18,939 nucleotides of DNA from Pseudonocardiales bacterium (GTDB lineage Bacteria > Actinomycetota > Actinomycetes > Mycobacteriales > Jatrophihabitantaceae): NCBI GenBank assembly GCA_030840415.1, contig JAVEEO010000137.1, positions 1-18,939 on the forward strand, given 5' to 3'. A program made the translations under genes and the position numbers. Below, piece after piece: positions 15,327 to 18,939 of this stretch (position 1 is the stretch's first letter; each line of letters begins with the position of its first letter). A model generated the notes under the pieces. It had not been told where the DNA came from, made no database searches, and saw nothing but the letters and a program-made list of their open reading frames with translations.

Positions 15327-16060
15327 CGCGGGCTTCCCGTCGTGCTGAGGCTGAAGTCGCGCAGCCGGTGGTAGAAGGGCAGGTGGTACTCGAGGTAGCC
15401 GGCCAGCCGCTCGTCGTTGTCGGTGGTGACGGGGTAGCTGCGTTCGACGGGCTGGAACGTGGTGCTGGCTGCGGCGTCGGCATGCCAGCGATTGGTCGCA
15501 GACCATTCCGGGCGTTCGGCCGGAGTCCAGTTCAGGGTGTCCGGGCGCTCAGCCAGGCCAACCCGCCGGCAGTACTGCGAAACCACGCCGGCCGGGTCGC
15601 GCACCAGCAGGTCGGCGTCGACCACGACCGGTGCGGTACCGGTCTCGCGGTGCACCAGGTCGAAGATCTGGGCCAGGTGCTCGAAGCCGATCTCGTCGCA
15701 GGTCACGTTCGGGTTGAGGGCGAAGTGCGACTCGATCACCCGGCGCGGGTCGCGGATGATGAAGGTGTGCGTCATCTCCAGCAGTTCGGGGTGCCGGGCG
15801 AACAGGTCCGCATGCCGGAATTCGGTCGTCTCCTTGAAGAAGACCGGCTGAGGGCTGTTCCGCAGAAAGGCGATGACCTCGGCCGCGCCGTGCAGCGTGT
15901 GGCTGCCGACCTGGACCGGTAACCCGCTTTCGCAGGCATAGAAGGGTTCGTGGATCAGGCAGAACTCCTCACGTTCGGCCATCATCCGGAAGAACGCCGT
16001 CGACATCGACCGCGGCGCGCTCCACAGTCCCAGGGGCGCCGCGGTGGTTACCTCGGCCAT
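15323..16060 (-). CDS. PAPS-dependent sulfotransferase family protein
   Basis: A 245-aa soluble sulfotransferase-fold protein. The 5'-phosphosulfate loop is WSAPRSMST (13-21), of the PRSxST type. The 3'-phosphate binding motif is FIIRDPRRVIES (100-111, with Arg103 and Ser111). FFKETTEF (74-81) and HEPFY (37-41) are also typical of this family. It should transfer sulfate from PAPS to a hydroxyl or amine of a small molecule. The ATG has a GAGGAG site 6-7 nt upstream. It starts 12 nt after the aldo/keto reductase stop and ends in a GTGA overlap with the A-T-R gene, so it is very likely translated together with it. In this context its substrate could be the alcohol produced by the reductases. It is not a carbohydrate sulfotransferase by any visible marker. 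Confidence 0.85.
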   Translation of the reverse strand: MAEVTTAAPLGLWSAPRSMSTAFFRMMAEREEFCLIHEPFYACESGLPVQVGSHTLHGAAEVIAFLRNSPQPVFFKETTEFRHADLFARHPELLEMTHTFIIRDPRRVIESHFALNPNVTCDEIGFEHLAQIFDLVHRETGTAPVVVDADLLVRDPAGVVSQYCRRVGLAERPDTLNWTPAERPEWSATNRWHADAAASTTFQPVERSYPVTTDNDERLAGYLEYHLPFYHRLRDFSLSTTGSPR

Positions 16061-16072
16061 CGTTTCTCCTCG

Positions 16073-17056
16073 TTATTGCGACCATTCGGTCGGTTCGCGG
16101 TCCCAGCGGTGGGCCCGCAAGGTAGTCCTCAGCTGATCGGACAGCGGCTGTCCGTCAGCGCTGGCGATGTTTCGACGCACGTGCTCCGGGCGCCGCATGC
16201 CCGGGATTACCGTTGCCACATCGGGATTGGCGAGGATGAAGCGCAACGCGAGGTCGGCCAGGTTGGTCTCGGGCGGCAGGTCGGCCGTGAGCGCCTCAAC
16301 CTTGGCGACCGAGGACTCCAGGTTCTCGGGAACGAAGTACGAGGCCCGCCAGTCGTCGGCGCTGAAGGTGGTGTCGCGGGTGATCGCCCCGGTCAGCGTC
16401 CCTTCGTCGAAGGGAACCCGGGCGATCACCGCGACGTCGTGCGCGCGGCAGGCCGGGAAGAGACTGTCCTCCGGGGCCTGGTCGAAGATGTTGTAGATCA
16501 CCTGGACGCTGTCGATCAGGCCGCTCTCGACCGCCCGTACCCCGTTCCACGGCTCCCACCGGTTGATGCTGATGCCGATTCCCTCGGCCAGGCCGCCGGA
16601 TCTGATCCGAGCAACCGACTCGAGCCACTCATCGTCGTCGACCCAGGCGTCCTCCCAGACGTGGTACTGGAGCAGGTCCAGGCGGTCCACGCCGAGGTTG
16701 CTGATCGACTTGTCGATGTACTCGGCCACGTAGTCGTAGGGAAACACCTCCGACAGCAGCGAGGCGCGGTTTGACGGCCAGGCGCGGTCCTTCGGCGGCA
16801 CCTTGGTCGCGGCGTAGAGCCGGCGGTCGGGGTTGTCCTTGAGCAGCCGCCCGAGGAGTTGTTCGCTGTGCCCGCGGCCATAGATCCAGGCGGTGTCGAA
16901 GAAGTTGCAACCGAGTTCGACGGCCAGCTGCAGGGCCTCCAGGCTCTGCTCGTCGTCGGCGCCCTGCCAGCCGCCGGGCCCGGCGCCCACGCCCCACATG
17001 CCGTAACCGACTTCGCTGACCGACCAGCCCAGTCGGCCGAAGGTGCGGTTGTCCAT
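16073..17056 (-). CDS. Aldo/keto reductase
   Basis: A 327-aa NAD(P)H-dependent oxidoreductase of the aldo/keto reductase superfamily, with a TIM barrel. The catalytic tetrad is visible as Asp54 and Tyr59 in FFDTAWIYGRGHSE, Lys85 in AATKVPP, and His132 in DLLQYHVWED. The C-terminal cofactor region includes IPGMRRPEHVRRNI. It would reduce an aldehyde or ketone to an alcohol. The ATG has a GGGAGCTGAG ribosome-binding site and lies 4 nt after the stop of the ArgG-like gene; the sulfotransferase follows after 12 nt. A plausible substrate is the aldehyde released by the A-T-R protein, but this is inference from context. Confidence 0.93.
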   Translation of the reverse strand: MDNRTFGRLGWSVSEVGYGMWGVGAGPGGWQGADDEQSLEALQLAVELGCNFFDTAWIYGRGHSEQLLGRLLKDNPDRRLYAATKVPPKDRAWPSNRASLLSEVFPYDYVAEYIDKSISNLGVDRLDLLQYHVWEDAWVDDDEWLESVARIRSGGLAEGIGISINRWEPWNGVRAVESGLIDSVQVIYNIFDQAPEDSLFPACRAHDVAVIARVPFDEGTLTGAITRDTTFSADDWRASYFVPENLESSVAKVEALTADLPPETNLADLALRFILANPDVATVIPGMRRPEHVRRNIASADGQPLSDQLRTTLRAHRWDREPTEWSQ

Positions 17057-17060
17057 TGAC

Positions 17061-18260
17061 TCAGCTCCCGTTCCATGCGCTGGTGGATACGGTCAGTGGG
17101 CCCGACGCCCAGTTGTAACCGGTACCGGCGAACCTGCGTTGGTGAACCACTGTCGCGGCGTGGTCGACGTCCTGGATGGACCGGCCGATCACCGCGCCCT
17201 TGTAGATCTCCAGCTCGATGACGGCGTTCACCAGGCGCGCCATCTCTTCCAGTCCGGCACGCGCCGCGCGGGCCGCCAGGGAATCCGTGGTCGACTCGTA
17301 CACCGATACGCCGACCACCCGCGACAGCGTCCGGCGCAACTCGTCGGCGGCCCGGTCGGTGACCGTCTCGTAGGCCGTGCGGACCGCGGCGGACAGCAGT
17401 TGCATGCCGGGTGATTCGTAGACGCCCCGGCACTTGGTGCCGTTCACCCGGTTCTCGAAGACGTCGACCAGGCCGAGGCCGGATCGGCCGGCGAGCAGGT
17501 TGGCCTGCCGCAGCAGGTCGGCCGGCGGCAGCCGCTCGCCGTCCAACTCGACCGGCCGGCCGTTGGCGATGCCGATCGTCACGGTGACGACGGTGTCGGG
17601 TGCGTCCTCGGGGGCCACGCCCAACTGGCGTGCCAGCGAACGAGGGGTGGTGCGCAGGTCCTCGAGCAGGGCGTCCTCGTGCGAGACGCCGGCCAGGTTG
17701 CCCTCGATGGAGTGCTCGGCGGTGTTGCCGGGCATGGGCACCAGGCCGCGATGCTCGAGGTAGGCGGCCATCGCCGCTCGATCGGGCATCCTCGCCCGCA
17801 TCTCGGAATCGTTCCACGGCGCGAATACCGGTACGCCGGGCAGATAACGCGCGCCATTACGCTCGAAACGCCGCTGGTCATTGCCGCCGCCCACGCAGCC
17901 GTGTGCCAGAACCTCACATTTCGAATCCTGGAATTCCTCGACCAGGCCGGCGACGATGACCTCGCGGGACAGGCTGGTGGTGTTCCAGTACCCGCCGTCG
18001 TAGTGGCCGTCGAACGCGATCAGGTCGAGGGCGGCCGAAGCCATCGCCGGCGCCAGATCCACCGTGTGCACCGGCATTCCGCTGGCTCGCACCGAGTCGA
18101 CGAAGGAGTCGAATTCCTCAGGGGTGCACTGGCCGATGTAACCGGCCAGGCCCACCACGTCGTGCCCGTCCTCCAGCAGTCTCGAGCCGACGGCGAGGCA
18201 GGACAGGCCGCCCGACAAGGCGATGCCGATCCGCCGGCCGAACAGTTCGGAATTGTGCAC
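17061..18260 (-). CDS. Divergent argininosuccinate synthase-like ligase
   Basis: A 399-aa homologue of ArgG, the ATP-dependent ligase that joins citrulline and aspartate. Family landmarks are ALSGGLS (14-20), WNTTSLSREVIVAG (92-105), AHGCVGGGNDQRRFE (119-133), EHSIEGNL (182-189), and GLGLVDVFENRVNG with CRGVYESPG near 300. It departs from true ArgG at key positions: the PP-loop SGGLDTS is SGGLSCL, losing the conserved Asp, and GCTGKGND is GCVGGGND, losing the Thr that helps hold aspartate. The Glu of ENR and Tyr of VYESP that contact citrulline are kept. No argH, argF or argR lies nearby; a biosynthetic operon follows. It is therefore probably a repurposed ligase acting on a ureido or related substrate with another amine. 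The GTG start has a GAGAGGGG site about 8 nt upstream. It heads the operon. Confidence 0.85.
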   Translation of the reverse strand: MHNSELFGRRIGIALSGGLSCLAVGSRLLEDGHDVVGLAGYIGQCTPEEFDSFVDSVRASGMPVHTVDLAPAMASAALDLIAFDGHYDGGYWNTTSLSREVIVAGLVEEFQDSKCEVLAHGCVGGGNDQRRFERNGARYLPGVPVFAPWNDSEMRARMPDRAAMAAYLEHRGLVPMPGNTAEHSIEGNLAGVSHEDALLEDLRTTPRSLARQLGVAPEDAPDTVVTVTIGIANGRPVELDGERLPPADLLRQANLLAGRSGLGLVDVFENRVNGTKCRGVYESPGMQLLSAAVRTAYETVTDRAADELRRTLSRVVGVSVYESTTDSLAARAARAGLEEMARLVNAVIELEIYKGAVIGRSIQDVDHAATVVHQRRFAGTGYNWASGPLTVSTSAWNGS

Positions 18261-18463
18261 GAGTCAGCCCCTCTCGGTGACCTCGTTGTGGCGTGAGTGT
18301 CTGCGCCGTCCCAAATCTGGCCTGTCGACGAAGGCGGAGACAAGCTATTTGTGGAGGCCTGGTGCGATTCGATCCGAAGGTAGTAGGTTTGACTGCAACG
18401 AAAGTGGTACGGCCTGCTTGGCGTAGACAACGCGAGATCGAATACGGACGGGAGGTTGTAGCC
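18261..18463. promoter_or_regulatory. Divergent promoter region of the biosynthetic operon and response regulator
   Basis: This 203-bp gap must carry the promoters of the ArgG-like operon and the response regulator gene. An 8-bp inverted repeat, attcgatc (18367-18374) and gatcgaat (18436-18443), spans the middle and could be a pair of operator half-sites. A TTGACT (18389-18394) resembles a -35 box but has no good -10 partner at 16-18 nt. GGGAGG (18450-18455) is a good ribosome-binding site for the regulator. Promoter positions remain unassigned. Confidence 0.4.
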
Positions 18464-18939
18464 ATGCAGGCCGACGCCCCTTCCACCGTGCTTTTGGGTC
18501 GGGATGCCGCAGGGCCGACTGGCGACACCGTGGGGCTGGTCCTCGTCGTCGACCACGGGTTATTCCTGGCGGGTCTGGCCGAACTGCTCAAGACGGTCGA
18601 GGGCTGCGCCGTGCTGGGCCAGGGGACCGACTGCGACGACGCGGTCGTGCTGGCGCGGGCTCACCGTCCGGACATCGTGATGCTCGATGCCACGGTCACC
18701 GGTCCCAGTGTGGGCACCACCATTAGCCGGATTCTGCGGGAAAGCCCGGAAAGTCGGGTGCTGGTGCTGGGCGCGGAGGACGACCCGGAGATGTTGCGCG
18801 AGGTCGTCGACGCCGGTGCGGCCGGCTTCCTGGCCACCAACGCCGGTCCCGCCGAACTGCTGGCGGCCATCACCTGCGCGCGGCGGGCGGTGGACGGCTT
18901 CGTGTTGGTAGCGTCCCGGGTGACGCTCAGTGCCGTGGT
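18464..18939 (+). CDS. Response regulator with degenerate receiver domain (partial)
   Basis: The gene starts at ATG 18464 (GGGAGG 8 nt upstream) and runs off the window after 158 residues. The visible part is a NarL/LuxR-type receiver domain (about 24-140): LVLVVDHGLFLAGLAELL, then PDIVMLDATVTG with the phospho-acceptor position Asp75, and DAGAAGFLATNAGPAELLAAI. Several switch residues differ from active receivers. The acidic pair before HxLF is Val-Asp in place of Asp-Asp, the conserved Thr/Ser after strand 4 is Gly103 (VLVLGAEDD), and the conserved Lys is Thr125 (FLATN). Asp75 remains. Such atypical receivers in Streptomyces (JadR1 type) respond to ligands instead of phosphate. A C-terminal helix-turn-helix is expected outside the window. 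It is divergent from the biosynthetic operon and is its likely regulator. Confidence 0.82.
   Translation, partial: MQADAPSTVLLGRDAAGPTGDTVGLVLVVDHGLFLAGLAELLKTVEGCAVLGQGTDCDDAVVLARAHRPDIVMLDATVTGPSVGTTISRILRESPESRVLVLGAEDDPEMLREVVDAGAAGFLATNAGPAELLAAITCARRAVDGFVLVASRVTLSAV

Noticed and set aside
15327..15506. In-frame N-terminal extension of the A-T-R protein to 15506
   Set aside because: The extra 60 residues are Arg/Pro/His-rich shadow sequence overlapping the sulfotransferase; the GTGA overlap start at 15326 fits the family better.
17061..18260. Canonical argG of arginine biosynthesis
   Set aside because: Key ATP-loop and aspartate-pocket residues are changed, no other arginine genes are adjacent, and the gene heads a biosynthetic operon. 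I therefore left the gene symbol empty.
18389..18417. TTGACT as -35 box of a sigma-70-type promoter for the response regulator
   Set aside because: No acceptable -10 hexamer occurs 16-18 nt downstream.
1..18939. tRNA, rRNA or riboswitch genes
   Set aside because: No cloverleaf, rRNA-like stretch or known riboswitch core was recognised by eye on either strand; a covariance-model search would be needed to exclude them.

Overview
The window is high-GC and densely coded. GTG starts are common, intergenic gaps are short, and the acyl-CoA carboxylase beta/epsilon pair, BirA, Maf, a bacterial PH-domain protein and DivIVA-type coiled-coil proteins are all present. This points to an actinobacterium (Actinomycetota). 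The genus cannot be fixed from the sequence.

Left part (1-7465). A large serine recombinase gene at the left edge lies tail-to-head against maf (nucleotide pyrophosphatase). Then come a long-chain-type acyl-CoA dehydrogenase, a methylthioadenosine phosphorylase on the + strand, and the accD-accE carboxylase pair. birA and a PH-domain membrane protein diverge from accD. The birA / PH-protein / accD / accE / maf grouping matches the known mycobacterial locus Rv3278c-Rv3282. The dehydrogenase and phosphorylase sit between accE and maf here. The recombinase occupies the position where sseA and accA3 follow maf in mycobacteria. The recombinase appears to carry a 2-nt frameshift near its C-terminus. 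A 17-bp perfect inverted repeat lies between maf and the dehydrogenase.

Middle part (7466-10328). An eight-unit GGGTTGGG-containing tandem repeat separates the PH gene from two coiled-coil genes on the - strand. The downstream one carries a DivIVA-like N-terminus, and the two genes overlap by 80 nt in different frames. They look like polar-growth scaffold proteins.

Right part (10288-18939). Six - strand genes run from 18260 down to 10329: a divergent argininosuccinate-synthase-like ligase, an aldo/keto reductase, a PAPS-type sulfotransferase, a stand-alone adenylation-thiolation-reductase protein of 1000 residues, an aspartokinase, and a LysE-family exporter followed by a hairpin terminator. 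The first four are tightly coupled (4-nt gap, 12-nt gap, GTGA overlap). A divergently transcribed response regulator with a degenerate receiver domain, cut by the window edge, flanks the head of the operon. I read this as a small, probably undescribed biosynthetic cluster. The A-T-R protein would reduce a carrier-bound amino acid to an aldehyde, the aldo/keto reductase would give the alcohol, and the sulfotransferase would sulfate it, perhaps as a leaving group. The ArgG-like enzyme would make a guanidine- or amidine-type linkage. Aspartokinase and LysE could provide precursor supply and export. The substrate and product are not determined.
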